From CAYJFK01 sp964369475 (lineage in GTDB: Bacteria; Bacillota; Clostridia; Oscillospirales; Feifaniaceae): a stretch of DNA of 12,112 bases. The stretch spans positions 1-12,112 of the forward strand of contig CAYJFK010000067.1 of assembly GCA_964369475.1 (NCBI GenBank), given 5' to 3'. Of this stretch, positions 1 to 6,624 are shown piece after piece (positions within the stretch are counted from its first letter, which is position 1; each line of letters opens with the position of its first letter). Made by a program: the position numbers and the translations under genes. A model generated the notes under the pieces. It was not told the origin of the DNA, searched no databases, and saw only the letters and a program-made list of their open reading frames with translations.

Positions 1-75
1 GACGACGATGACGACGACGATGACGATGACGATGATGACGACGACGACAACGATGATGACGACGACAACGACTAA
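1..75 (+). CDS. 3' end of a gene with a poly-aspartate C-terminal tail (partial)
   Basis: Only the last 24 codons and a TAA stop are inside the window; the gene starts upstream. In this frame the codons are GAC/GAT with two AAC, giving 22 Asp and 2 Asn. The other frames give mixed Thr/Met or Arg-type runs and do not end so cleanly. The terminator hairpin 37 bases after the stop supports this as a real gene end. Such acidic tails occur on diverse proteins, for example surface proteins, RNA polymerase delta-like proteins or calcium-binding proteins, so the function cannot be named from the tail. The near-trinucleotide repeat could change length by slippage. Confidence 0.6.
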   Translation, partial: DDDDDDDDDDDDDDDDNDDDDDND

Positions 76-111
76 TTCATAAACACCTAACTTTCGATAT
101 TATCTTCCACA

Positions 112-145
112 AGCAAAAAGGACAGCGGCCGCTGTCCTTTTTGCT
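112..145. terminator. Bidirectional intrinsic terminator, perfect 34-bp palindrome
   Basis: Arms AGCAAAAAGGACAGCGG (112-128) and CCGCTGTCCTTTTTGCT (129-145) are exactly complementary. The GC-rich core GGACAGC/GCTGTCC with a GGCC loop is flanked by A5 on the left and T5 on the right, so it can terminate transcription in both directions. It lies between two convergent genes: the plus-strand gene ending at 75 and the minus-strand gene whose stop is at 151-153. The centre contains a GCGGCCGC octamer. Confidence 0.92.
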
Positions 146-150
146 ATAAT

Positions 151-1014
151 CTAAAATAAGCTCATTTGATCACTTTCTTCCTTAAACTCCGATACAAAAT
201 TAAAGACCTCGGATGTGCCGCACATAATGCCCTCGGCTTTGCAAAATTTACTTATCATTCGTGATAACTTCGCACTGTTCTTACTTCTAATACCATACGA
301 TGCGCCATATGCTTTCATATATTGTGCCTTAACTCCGGGGAAATGCTCGTCGAGCTTTTTATAAAAATATTCCCGATTGCCGTATCTTAGTGTCATTCCT
401 ATGCCAAATGTTAAAATTCCCTTAACCCCTGCTTCTTTGCAGTAGTTTAAAATTCCGAGCACATTTTCCTCTGTGTCGTTTATAAAGGGCAATATCGGTG
501 TAAGCCACACAACCGTCGGGATTCCCTCCTCGCCAAATGCCTTTAGCACCTCGAATCGCCGCTTAGTCGTAGCGACATTTGGCTCGACTATCTTGCATAG
601 CTCCTCGTCGTATGTCGTGAGTGTCATTTGCAAAACGCTCTTAGCCTTTTGGTTTATTCTCGATAAAATATCTATATCCCGAAGCACGAGATCAGACTTT
701 GTTAAAACTGCCGCCCCAAAACCGTGTTTTTCTATTACTTCAAGGCATTTTCTTGTGTTGCCAAGTTTCGATTCGAGAGGGAGGTACGGGTCTGTCATAG
801 CCCCTGTTGTGACGACACATTTAGAGCGCCTTTTTGCCAGTGCTTTGTCGAGCAGTTCTGCCGCATTTGCCTTTACTTCTATATCTTCAAATGTATATGT
901 CATACCGTAGCATTCGCTTCTGCTGTCGCAATATATGCAACCGTGGGTACACCCTCTGTATACATTCATGTTGTTTTTTGCCGACAATATACTCTTTGCA
1001 ACTACCTCTTTCAC
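151..1014 (-). CDS. Radical SAM protein, spore photoproduct lyase-like (SPL) family
   Basis: This 287-residue protein has the radical SAM [4Fe-4S] motif CxxxCxxC at Cys22, Cys26 and Cys29 (RGCTHGCIYCD). It binds a cluster and S-adenosylmethionine to generate a 5'-deoxyadenosyl radical. The very early position of the motif, the following TTGAMTDPYLPLE segment and the overall length fit the SPL-like/Rv2578c-type group (COG1533), whose substrates are mostly unknown. True spore photoproduct lyase repairs spore thymine dimers, but these shorter relatives should not be assumed to do so. The start is GTG (complement of 1012-1014), chosen because AGGGGTG lies 5-6 bases upstream. The C-terminus is QMSLF (residues 283-287), which resembles the beta sliding clamp binding motif QL[S/D]LF and could link it to replication or repair. 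It converges on the poly-Asp gene and is divergent from glnN; no strong promoter is visible upstream. Confidence 0.85.
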   Translation of the reverse strand: MKEVVAKSILSAKNNMNVYRGCTHGCIYCDSRSECYGMTYTFEDIEVKANAAELLDKALAKRRSKCVVTTGAMTDPYLPLESKLGNTRKCLEVIEKHGFGAAVLTKSDLVLRDIDILSRINQKAKSVLQMTLTTYDEELCKIVEPNVATTKRRFEVLKAFGEEGIPTVVWLTPILPFINDTEENVLGILNYCKEAGVKGILTFGIGMTLRYGNREYFYKKLDEHFPGVKAQYMKAYGASYGIRSKNSAKLSRMISKFCKAEGIMCGTSEVFNFVSEFKEESDQMSLF

Positions 1015-1169
1015 ATTCTCACCCCTATATTATTTTATCATATGGGACTGCTAACTTAAAGAGCGAATGCTTGTGCCCCTATCTTTTTTTTTGAAAATTG
1101 CAACTTTTCTACGCTTTTTTTATGAAGTGATAAAAGAAAGCGCTATACCATGCGATATTTTGTGTAGAA

Positions 1170-1209
1170 TTGGCATTGAATTAGCGGTGAAATAAATGTA
1201 AAATTACAT
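1170..1209 (+). promoter_or_regulatory. Candidate glnN promoter region with overlapping dyad
   Basis: A sigma-A-type promoter can be drawn with -35 TTGAAT (1176-1181), a 17-bp spacer and -10 TAAAAT (1199-1204). A second TATAAT sits at 1212-1217 without a good -35. The dyad ATGTAA-AA-TTACAT (1196-1209) covers the -10 box and is a candidate operator. It resembles the half-sites of GlnR boxes (TGTNA...TNACA) but has a 2-base instead of a 7-base centre. Overlapping the -35 is a sigma-54-like arrangement: TTGGCA at 1170-1175 and GC at 1184-1185, with the exact GG-N10-GC spacing. The two promoter readings exclude each other, and neither is proven. Confidence 0.45.
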
Positions 1210-1237
1210 ATTATAATATATAAGGAGTGTGGCGGTA

Positions 1238-3340
1238 ATGAGTAACCCTATTTTAGAACTCTTTGGACAGAACGTTTTTGGTGACAGTGAAATGAGAAAT
1301 TGTCTGCCTAAGGAAGCTTACGATGCTTGGCGCAGGACTATCGATCTTGGAGAAGATCTTGACTTAATGGCGGCAGATGTGATTGCAAAGTCAATGATGG
1401 AATGGGCAATCGAGCGTGGGGCCACCCACTTTACTCATTGGTTCCAGCCGCTAACAGGGTCGACCGCCGAAAAGCACGACTCTTTTTTAGAGACAAACAG
1501 TCGTGGCGAGCCTGTTATGAAGTTGTCGGGCAAGAGTTTGATTAAAGGCGAGCCCGATGCCTCGAGTTTTCCTTCAGGCGGTCTTCGTGCAACATTTGAA
1601 GCAAGGGGTTACACATCTTGGGACTGCACTTCCCCCGCCTTTCTTCGTGAGGACGGCGACAGTGTAACACTTTACATACCAACCGCATTTTGCTCTTATA
1701 ACGGTCAGGCACTCGACCGTAAGACCCCCCTGCTACGCTCTATGGAGGTCGTAAACAAACACGCACTTCGAATTCTTCGTCTTTTTGGCGACACCGAGAC
1801 GACAAGAGTTACACCAAATGTAGGTGCTGAGCAAGAATATTTTTTAATAGAGAAGGAACATTACAACGCAAGAGCCGACATAAAACTTACAGGCAAAACT
1901 CTTATGGGTGCTGCTCCTTTGAAAAATCAGGAGGACACACGCAACTACTACGGCTCTATTTCCGAGCGTGTTTCCAAGTTTATGACAGAGCTCGACTGCG
2001 AGCTATGGAAGGTCGGCATTGCATCTAAGACAAAGCACAACGAGGCCGCCCCCTGTCAGCACGAGATGGCACCTTATTTTTCTTCGGTAAATATTGCTTG
2101 CGACCAAAATCAGGTCGTTGTTGACATTATGCGCAGAGTGGCAGAGGACATGGGGCTTGCTTGCCTACTATCCGAAAAGCCCTTCTACGGTGTAAACGGC
2201 TCGGGCAAGCACAACAACTGGTCGCTCGGCACAAACACAGGACACAATCTCTTCGAGCCCGGCAAGACCCCATACGATAATGCACAATTTGTTATATTCC
2301 TTGCGGCGGTCATTCGTGCTGTCGATAAGCACGCACTACTGCTCCGCCTTTCCTGCGCTACCGCCTCGAACGACAGACGGCTTGGCGGCTTTGAAGCACC
2401 TCCCGCTGTTATCTCCATATTCCTTGGCGACGAGCTTATGGCAATGATAGACAAGGTGCGTTCCAACTTGGAGAGCCCTGAGCGCTCTAAGGAGATGAAA
2501 TTTGGCGTGCCTGCTCTCCCCTCTTTTTACAGGGACAACACAGACAGAAACCGTACATCTCCCTTTGCCTTTACCGGCAATAAGTTCGAGTTTAGAATGC
2601 CCGGTGCATCGCAGTCGCTTTCCGAGTCTTGCACCGTTTTAAACACCATTGTGGCAGAGTCGCTCGACGATATTGCAACTCGCCTTGAAATGACAGACGA
2701 CTTTGAAGCAGAGGTTCGTGAGATATTCAAGGACATTCTCTTTGGCCACGACCGCATTCTTTTCTCGGGCAACGGCTACTCTGGCGAGTGGGCAAAGATT
2801 GCCGAGGAGAGAGGCCTTCCAATTGTGCCAAACACCGTCGATGCGGTTGCCGCACTAAAGAAAAAGCAGACGGTAGACCTATACGAAAAGTATGGCGTAT
2901 ATACAGCCGAGGAAATAGAATCTCGCACAGAGATTTTCTACGAGCAGTACGCAGAGCAAATAGCGCTCGACGGTCGTGTTGTCTACGACATGGCAATGCG
3001 CCAGATTATTCCTGCCGCAACCGATTATGCCGCAAACCTTGCCTCTCAGATGCGTGTACTTAACAAGGCAGGTATCGATATGCCGCAAGGTGATACGCTA
3101 AAGGAAATGGGCACACTTATGGGCGAGATCTTCGATAGGTCGCTCCAGCTCGAAGTGGCCATGCACAAGCTTCACGACAAGAGTAATTCCTGCGAGCAGA
3201 TGGCAGTTATAGCACGTGACTGTGTGCTTACTGCATACAATAAGGTCGCTGAGAGTTGCAACAGGCTGGAGAAGATAATGCCAAGAGGCACATGGCCCAT
3301 GCCTACATACGACGAACTGCTATACCCTGACAGTATATAA
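1238..3340 (+). CDS. glnN: Glutamine synthetase type III
   Basis: Catalyses ATP-dependent formation of glutamine from glutamate and ammonium in the cytoplasm, the entry step of nitrogen assimilation. The 700-residue length matches type III enzymes (about 700-730), far longer than the roughly 450-residue type I. Type III marks seen are GGLRATFEARGYTSWD near residues 115-130, the metal/glutamate segment NVGAEQEYFLIE near 195-206, the nucleotide-site loop NGSGKHNNWSLGTN near 320-333, RNRTSPFAF near 438-445 and FEFRMPGASQS near 450-460. A C-terminal helical domain follows. ATG at 1238 is chosen because AAGGAG (1222-1227) lies 10 bases upstream; an in-frame GTG at 1229 is only one base from that site. 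The gene stands alone between two intergenic regions. Such enzymes usually form dodecamers of two stacked hexameric rings. Some nomenclatures call all GS genes glnA. Confidence 0.96.
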   Translation: MSNPILELFGQNVFGDSEMRNCLPKEAYDAWRRTIDLGEDLDLMAADVIAKSMMEWAIERGATHFTHWFQPLTGSTAEKHDSFLETNSRGEPVMKLSGKSLIKGEPDASSFPSGGLRATFEARGYTSWDCTSPAFLREDGDSVTLYIPTAFCSYNGQALDRKTPLLRSMEVVNKHALRILRLFGDTETTRVTPNVGAEQEYFLIEKEHYNARADIKLTGKTLMGAAPLKNQEDTRNYYGSISERVSKFMTELDCELWKVGIASKTKHNEAAPCQHEMAPYFSSVNIACDQNQVVVDIMRRVAEDMGLACLLSEKPFYGVNGSGKHNNWSLGTNTGHNLFEPGKTPYDNAQFVIFLAAVIRAVDKHALLLRLSCATASNDRRLGGFEAPPAVISIFLGDELMAMIDKVRSNLESPERSKEMKFGVPALPSFYRDNTDRNRTSPFAFTGNKFEFRMPGASQSLSESCTVLNTIVAESLDDIATRLEMTDDFEAEVREIFKDILFGHDRILFSGNGYSGEWAKIAEERGLPIVPNTVDAVAALKKKQTVDLYEKYGVYTAEEIESRTEIFYEQYAEQIALDGRVVYDMAMRQIIPAATDYAANLASQMRVLNKAGIDMPQGDTLKEMGTLMGEIFDRSLQLEVAMHKLHDKSNSCEQMAVIARDCVLTAYNKVAESCNRLEKIMPRGTWPMPTYDELLYPDSI

Positions 3341-3447
3341 GCTCGCCAGCTATTATGTTATGCTTGGGTTATGCTTGCTCTGTAAGCCTTTAATCTTGCA
3401 TCATATAGAAATTTAAATCTAAACATAAGAGGCCATGACAGTATACC
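3341..3447. other. Intergenic region after glnN without an obvious terminator
   Basis: No hairpin followed by a T-run is visible after the glnN stop. The stretch has a 10-bp direct repeat GTTATGCTTG at 3357-3366 and 3368-3377, separated by a single base (11-bp period). The dyad CATGACA (3434-3440) / TGTCATG (3449-3455) overlaps the next promoter's -35. No ORF of credible length or RNA gene was found. Confidence 0.5.
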
Positions 3448-3476
3448 TTGTCATGTGCGGAATATAAGGGTATAAT
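3448..3476 (+). promoter_or_regulatory. Promoter of the flippase-mazG-hup cluster, with dyad over the -35
   Basis: The -35 TTGTCA (3448-3453) and -10 TATAAT (3471-3476) are separated by 17 bp, a near-consensus sigma-A promoter; the start is expected near 3483. The inverted repeat CATGACA-N8-TGTCATG (3434-3455) overlaps the -35 and is a candidate repressor operator. This gives a leader of roughly 160 nt before the TTG start at 3646, long for a simple ribosome binding site. Confidence 0.65.
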
Positions 3477-3487
3477 AGGCATATATT

Positions 3488-3604
3488 TATAGTATAGACA
3501 AAGGCAGTATATACTATAAACCAACTTTGCCATTACCCATCAACAAATACAGGTATCGGCCAACTTTGTCGAGTACAGCAATGTGCGGCAAAGCGGTCGA
3601 TACC
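3488..3604 (+). ncRNA. Candidate structured 5' leader RNA with long GNRA-capped hairpin
   Basis: Two stems are visible. The first pairs TATAGTATA (3488-3496) with TATACTATA (3510-3518). The second is a 53-nt hairpin: GGTATCGGCC (3552-3561) with GGTCGATACC (3595-3604), an AA/C internal loop, CTTTGTCG (3564-3571) with CGGCAAAG (3586-3593), an AG bulge, and TACA/TGTG closing a GCAA tetraloop (3578-3581). G-U wobbles are allowed. The nonamer CCAACTTTG occurs at 3521-3529 and again at 3560-3568. The upstream copy with its following CC can also pair with GGCAAAG at 3587-3593, giving a competing fold. I do not recognise a known riboswitch class, and there is no T-run terminator. Confidence 0.4.
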
Positions 3605-3645
3605 TAAAAACCTGTGTGACAACACGGTGTAACGGAGGTCGACTT

Positions 3646-5259
3646 TTGAAGACAAGGCGACAGAGTTTTATGGAAGGTGCCATAATTCTTATGGTATCGG
3701 GAATTATAGTTAAAATTATCGGGGCGGTTTTTAAAATACCGCTCTATAATATCATAGGCGGACAGGCAAATGCATATTTCACTGTTGCCTACGACATTTA
3801 CACATGGATGTACATCGTTACGACCTCGGGACTGCCCATTGCCATATCACGAATGGTGTCGGAAAGCAATGCTAAGGGGCGGTATAACAACTCTAAACAG
3901 ATATTAAAGGTCGCCTTTTCTACATTTTTTATATTAGGGCTTGCAGGCTCTGCTGTTTTATGGTTTGGAGCTGATACCCTTGCAAACATGATGAACAACC
4001 CAAATTCAGCCCTTGCAATTAAGGTTATAGCCCCTGCCATTATGTTTGAAATTGTAATGTCCTCTTACAGAGGCTACTCGCAGGGCTACCAAAACATGGT
4101 GCCTACCGCAATTTCTCAAATTATAGTGGCGCTCGCCAAGCTCGTTGGCGGTATTGCCGCCGCAAACTATGTGCTAACACTGGGACTGCCCGAAGATCAG
4201 CTACTTCCGCTTCTTGCGGCAGGTGCTATATCGGGCGTAACTCTTGGCACTGTGCTTGGGTCTATGTATCTTGTCATAAGCAAAAAGGGAACACCAAACA
4301 ACACCATTCCCCCATCTCCCGCAATCGAGCAAAACAAGGCAATATTTTACGACCTTGTCAAGATAACCGTTCCGATAGCGATCGGCTCCTCCGTTATGTC
4401 TGTTACAAACCTTGTAGACACTGCCGTCGTCTTAGACAGGCTTTTAACGGCAGGTTTTTCTCAGGCAGAGGCCGAGACGCTCTTTGGCGCATATTCGGGC
4501 ATGGCAAGAACGCTATTCAACCTACCGACAGCACTAATTATTCCAATAGGCATTTCGGTAATACCGACAATAGCAGAGCGCTTTAGCCGTGCCGACAAAG
4601 AGTCCTCCCAAAAAATACTTGGCTCTGCATTAAGGCTTGCCATTTTAATGGCACTGCCGGCAGGCTTTGGGCTTTCCTTTATGTCGCTACCAATATTAAA
4701 TTTGCTATACCCAACCCAACCCGAAGATGCAATTACGGTCGCCCCACTGCTCACACTGCTTGGCATTGCCGTTGTTTTTGTCTGTCTTGTTTCTATAACA
4801 AACTCGATTTTGCAAGCTATCGGCAAGGAGCGTGTGCCCGTTAGAACGATACTGTTAGGCGGTCTTTTCAAGGTCGCAACGACATATGTTTTGGTGGCAA
4901 ATCCCGCTATAAACATATACGGTGCTCCGATCGGAACCAATGTATGCTACTGTATAATAATGATACTCAATTTGCACTTCATTAAGAAGGCACTTGGCAA
5001 ACTTCCAAGCATCGCAGGCTTTACGGCAAAGGTTTTAGGCGCCTCTCTTGTCTCTTGTGCAGGGGCAAGGCTGCTCTATAATCTACTGTCGCAAATGATC
5101 TCCCCATCTATCTCAACTGTCGTCGGAATCGGTTTTGCGGGCCTTTGTTACCTCGCAATAATACTTTTCAGCCGAACAATGAGCAAAGATGACATTATTT
5201 TGCTTCCGAGCGGAGAAAAAATTGCAAAAATACTTGAAAAAAGAAAGTGGATGGTATAA
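3646..5259 (+). CDS. YabM/SpoVB-like polysaccharide flippase (MOP superfamily)
   Basis: This 537-residue polytopic membrane protein of the MATE/MOP superfamily (COG2244) is the group containing B. subtilis YabM, YtgP/MurJ and SpoVB. Members flip lipid-linked oligosaccharides or peptidoglycan precursors across the cytoplasmic membrane. The N-terminus KTRRQSFMEGAIIL followed by GIIVKIIGAVFKIPLYNIIG is a family signature, and the hydrophobic segments fit about 14 helices. The chosen start is TTG at 3646, six bases after GGAGGT (3634-3639). A GTG at 3583 would lie inside the leader hairpin with no ribosome binding site, and ATG at 3670 lacks one too. The stop is one base from the mazG ATG, so the genes are co-transcribed and probably coupled. 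The neighbourhood matches the yabM-mazG order of Bacilli/Clostridia. Whether it serves vegetative peptidoglycan or sporulation cortex cannot be decided here. Confidence 0.88.
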   Translation: MKTRRQSFMEGAIILMVSGIIVKIIGAVFKIPLYNIIGGQANAYFTVAYDIYTWMYIVTTSGLPIAISRMVSESNAKGRYNNSKQILKVAFSTFFILGLAGSAVLWFGADTLANMMNNPNSALAIKVIAPAIMFEIVMSSYRGYSQGYQNMVPTAISQIIVALAKLVGGIAAANYVLTLGLPEDQLLPLLAAGAISGVTLGTVLGSMYLVISKKGTPNNTIPPSPAIEQNKAIFYDLVKITVPIAIGSSVMSVTNLVDTAVVLDRLLTAGFSQAEAETLFGAYSGMARTLFNLPTALIIPIGISVIPTIAERFSRADKESSQKILGSALRLAILMALPAGFGLSFMSLPILNLLYPTQPEDAITVAPLLTLLGIAVVFVCLVSITNSILQAIGKERVPVRTILLGGLFKVATTYVLVANPAINIYGAPIGTNVCYCIIMILNLHFIKKALGKLPSIAGFTAKVLGASLVSCAGARLLYNLLSQMISPSISTVVGIGFAGLCYLAIILFSRTMSKDDIILLPSGEKIAKILEKRKWMV

Positions 5260-5260
5260 A

Positions 5261-6088
5261 ATGATTGACGCAAAGAGCTACCTTTCGGGGAAATACGGGC
5301 AAAAATATGATTTTAGCGATCTTTTGCTTCTTATCAAACTTTTGAGGAGTAAAGATGGTTGCCCGTGGGACAGAGAACAGACGCATCTTTCAATTCGCAA
5401 AAATTTCATAGAGGAAACATACGAGGCATTAGAGGCAATAGATACGAATAATATTGAACTTTTATGCGAAGAACTGGGCGACGTTTTGCTCCAAGTCGGG
5501 CTTCATGTAGAGATGGAGGACGAGGTCGGCAACTTCACAATGGAGGACGTTACGACAAACCTTTGCACAAAGCTTATAATGCGTCATCCTCATATTTTCG
5601 GCGACTTAAATGTTAGTGATGCAGAAGGTGTGCTTAACACGTGGGAAGATATAAAAAAGCAAACAAAGGGCTACACAACAGAGACCGAGGCACTTAGAAG
5701 CGTGCCTATTACCTTCCCGGCTCTTATGCGTGCGCAAAAGGTGCAAAAGAAGGCCTCAAAGATAGGTTTTGATTGGCCTGATATAGAGGGCTCTATTGCA
5801 AAGATCGAAGAAGAACTTGCAGAGCTAAAGGCAGCCATTGCAAATGGTGATAAGGCCGAGATAAACGAGGAGATGGGGGATTTGCTCTTTTCCGCCGTCA
5901 ACATATCTCGCAAGCTTAAAATCGATGCCGAGGAATGCTTAACAGAGGCATCGGCAAAGTATGTAAATAGATTCGAAAAAATGGAAAATTTGGCAATAGC
6001 CATCGGCAGCCCACTAGCTGAGCTTTCCCTTGAAGAAATGGACAAGCTATGGGACAGGGCTAAAGAGGATATTAAAGGGGCAAAATAA
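5261..6088 (+). CDS. mazG: MazG family nucleoside triphosphate pyrophosphohydrolase
   Basis: Hydrolyses (d)NTPs to NMP and pyrophosphate, cleaning aberrant nucleotides and, in E. coli, influencing ppGpp levels. The 275 residues hold two MazG all-alpha domains. The first has CPWDREQTH (34-42), EETYE (51-55) and EELGD (70-74). The second has EEELAE (183-188) and EEMGD (203-207). The acidic residues bind Mg2+. The start ATG at 5261 gives the family N-terminus and follows the flippase stop after one base; an upstream in-frame start at 5189 lies within the flippase gene. There is no strong separate ribosome binding site, which suggests translational coupling. B. subtilis YabN carries an N-terminal tetrapyrrole-methylase domain in front of MazG; that domain is absent here. 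Confidence 0.93.
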   Translation: MIDAKSYLSGKYGQKYDFSDLLLLIKLLRSKDGCPWDREQTHLSIRKNFIEETYEALEAIDTNNIELLCEELGDVLLQVGLHVEMEDEVGNFTMEDVTTNLCTKLIMRHPHIFGDLNVSDAEGVLNTWEDIKKQTKGYTTETEALRSVPITFPALMRAQKVQKKASKIGFDWPDIEGSIAKIEEELAELKAAIANGDKAEINEEMGDLLFSAVNISRKLKIDAEECLTEASAKYVNRFEKMENLAIAIGSPLAELSLEEMDKLWDRAKEDIKGAK

Positions 6089-6144
6089 CGGAAATACGCC
6101 ACAGCGGTTTCGAAAATAAAAATTATTACAGTGAGGTAAAAACT

Positions 6145-6450
6145 ATGAACAAGTCGGAAATGATAGCTGCTATAGCAGAAAAAACAGGACTACAGAAGAA
6201 AGACGCAGAAAAGGCTCTTGTTGCTTTTATCGAGGAAGTTACAGAAACTCTAAAAGAGGGCGGCAAGGTTCAGCTTGTTGGCTTTGGTTCTTTCGAAGTT
6301 AAAGAGCGTGCAGCTCGCAAGGGTCGCAATCCCAGAACTTACGAGGAGATCGACATCCCTGCATCCAAGGCTCCCATCTTCAAGGCAGGCAAGGCATTTA
6401 AGGATGCTATCGATGTTAAGCCTGAAGGCAAAGCAAAGAAGAAGAAATAA
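6145..6450 (+). CDS. hup: HU family nucleoid DNA-binding protein with lysine tail
   Basis: A small histone-like protein that binds and bends DNA as a dimer and compacts the nucleoid. The 101 residues begin MNKSEMIAAIAEKTGL, the usual HU N-terminus. They continue with the core VGFGSFEVKERAARKGRNP near residues 45-63, which leads into the DNA-binding beta arm, and PIFKAGKAFKDAI near 77-89. A basic tail (KPEGKAKKKK) extends the usual 90-residue HU by about ten residues. ATG at 6145 is preceded by GTGAGG (6131-6136) at 8 bases. It lies 56 bases after mazG in the same direction and is closed by a strong terminator, so it is probably the last gene of the flippase-mazG-hup unit. It may also have its own promoter, since HU is usually abundant. 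Confidence 0.96.
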   Translation: MNKSEMIAAIAEKTGLQKKDAEKALVAFIEEVTETLKEGGKVQLVGFGSFEVKERAARKGRNPRTYEEIDIPASKAPIFKAGKAFKDAIDVKPEGKAKKKK

Positions 6451-6460
6451 GAAACTATTA

Positions 6461-6491
6461 AAAGCCAAGGGCACATGCCCTTGGCTTTTTT
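6461..6491 (+). terminator. Intrinsic terminator after hup
   Basis: A 12-bp stem AAAGCCAAGGGC (6461-6472) / GCCCTTGGCTTT (6477-6488) with an ACAT loop is followed by an uninterrupted T-run (6486-6491). It begins 11 bases after the hup stop and closes the flippase-mazG-hup unit. Confidence 0.95.
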
Positions 6492-6525
6492 GTTAGTTTT
6501 CGCCTTTATTCTCCCCCTTTCACCG

Positions 6526-6583
6526 TTGATTTAGTTTTGCTTTTGTGGTAAAATGTTTGATGTTGACAAGTACGACATCAAAC
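6526..6583 (+). promoter_or_regulatory. tex promoter (extended -10) followed by a dyad at the start site
   Basis: The -35 TTGATT (6526-6531), a 17-bp spacer and -10 TAAAAT (6549-6554), preceded by TGG (extended -10), predict a start near 6561. Overlapping this start is an inverted repeat GTTTGATGT (6555-6563) / ACATCAAAC (6575-6583). It extends to 11 bp with one G-U and leaves the 7-base loop ACAAGTA. It has no T-run, so it may be an operator or a 5'-end RNA hairpin. Confidence 0.6.
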
Positions 6584-6624
6584 TGAATTAGATCTTTAAA
6601 TGTCGAAAAAATAAGAGGTGTATT

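Noticed and set aside
1229..1237. GTG at 1229 as the glnN start
   Set aside because: Only one base separates it from AAGGAG; ATG at 1238 has workable spacing and gives the usual N-terminus.
3552..3604. tRNA gene or c-di-GMP-type (GEMM) riboswitch
   Set aside because: There is no cloverleaf and no CCA-type acceptor stem, and the conserved GEMM core bases are not present; it is a single interrupted hairpin with a GNRA loop.
3583..3645. GTG at 3583 as the flippase start, adding 21 residues
   Set aside because: It is inside the leader hairpin, has no ribosome binding site, and the added residues do not resemble the family N-terminus. TTG at 3646 follows GGAGGT by six bases.
4461..4940. 159-codon minus-strand open frame within the flippase gene
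   Set aside because: Antisense shadow of a well-supported membrane protein gene, with no ribosome binding site or family resemblance.
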